Part shown: positions 13,903 through 13,943 of the stretch, piece after piece
Numbering within the stretch: the first letter of the stretch is position 1
How the letters are laid out: each line of letters starts with the position of its first letter
Source: an uncultured Eubacterium sp.
GTDB taxonomy: Bacteria; Bacillota; Clostridia; Eubacteriales; Eubacteriaceae
Length of the DNA stretch: 13,943 nucleotides
Reading direction: 5' to 3'
Assembly (NCBI GenBank): GCA_902784045.1
Contig: CACZTE010000151.1
Location: 1-13,943 of the forward strand
Made by a program: the position numbers and the translations under genes
Notes under the pieces: model-generated
What the model was told of the DNA's origin: nothing
The model's input: only the letters and a program-made list of their open reading frames with translations
The model's database searches: none

Positions 13903-13943
13903 ATGTCAGAACTCATGGCCATGATACCGAAAATACCTTTTAA
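13903..13943 (+). CDS. Start of an unidentified gene (runs off right edge)
   Basis: An ATG at 13903 has GGAGGG (13891-13896) six bases upstream and a good promoter at 13824-13852. The visible residues are MSELMAMIPKIPF, then a partial codon (AA) at the edge. No stop occurs in the visible 13 codons. Too little is present to name a family. The coding call rests on the promoter-RBS-ATG arrangement. Confidence 0.55.
   Translation, partial: MSELMAMIPKIPF

Overview
The window looks like a chromosomal segment of a low-to-medium GC Firmicute of class Clostridia, possibly a Eubacterium/Pseudoramibacter-type organism. The grounds are a secreted protein with six clostridial ChW (HxQNIGW) repeats, GGAGG-type ribosome binding sites, A/T-rich promoters, classical intrinsic terminators, a PocR-type histidine kinase and a DUF1858 protein. 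The genus is inference only.

Left part (1-6478, all on the minus strand): a block of exported proteins. It holds the 5' end of a secreted protein that leaves the window on the left (TTG start), a large cell-wall-anchored surface protein with beta-helix repeats, three 82-residue repeats and an Fn3-like domain, a Phd/YefM-ParE/RelE toxin-antitoxin pair, and a secreted ChW-repeat protein with a SleB-like hydrolase domain. The surface-protein gene carries a one-base frameshift near 1018-1022. It separates the sorting-signal C-terminus from the rest and probably prevents normal wall anchoring. Upstream of it lies about 330 bases of non-coding, hairpin-rich sequence with two terminator-like hairpins.

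Middle (6586-10737, plus strand): a probable two-gene operon. A 1039-residue soluble c-di-GMP protein (GAF-like, degenerate GGDEF, second GGDEF with GGDDF, EAL with complete active-site residues, C-terminal PAS-like domain) is followed after 18 bases by a small SGNH/GDSL hydrolase. A 10-bp perfect-stem hairpin closes the operon and also serves the convergent genes.

Right part (10873-13943): a two-component system on the minus strand, with a PocR-domain histidine kinase and an AraC-type response regulator whose ATG directly follows the kinase stop codon. Divergent from it is a small DUF1858 protein with a strong nested terminator. The divergent intergenic region holds 11-bp direct repeats 42 bp apart and a palindrome, which are candidate regulator sites. 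The first 13 codons of another plus-strand gene, with a good promoter and RBS, reach the right edge.

Taken together the window encodes surface display and remodelling functions beside two signalling modules. No insertion sequence, CRISPR array, tRNA or rRNA was seen.
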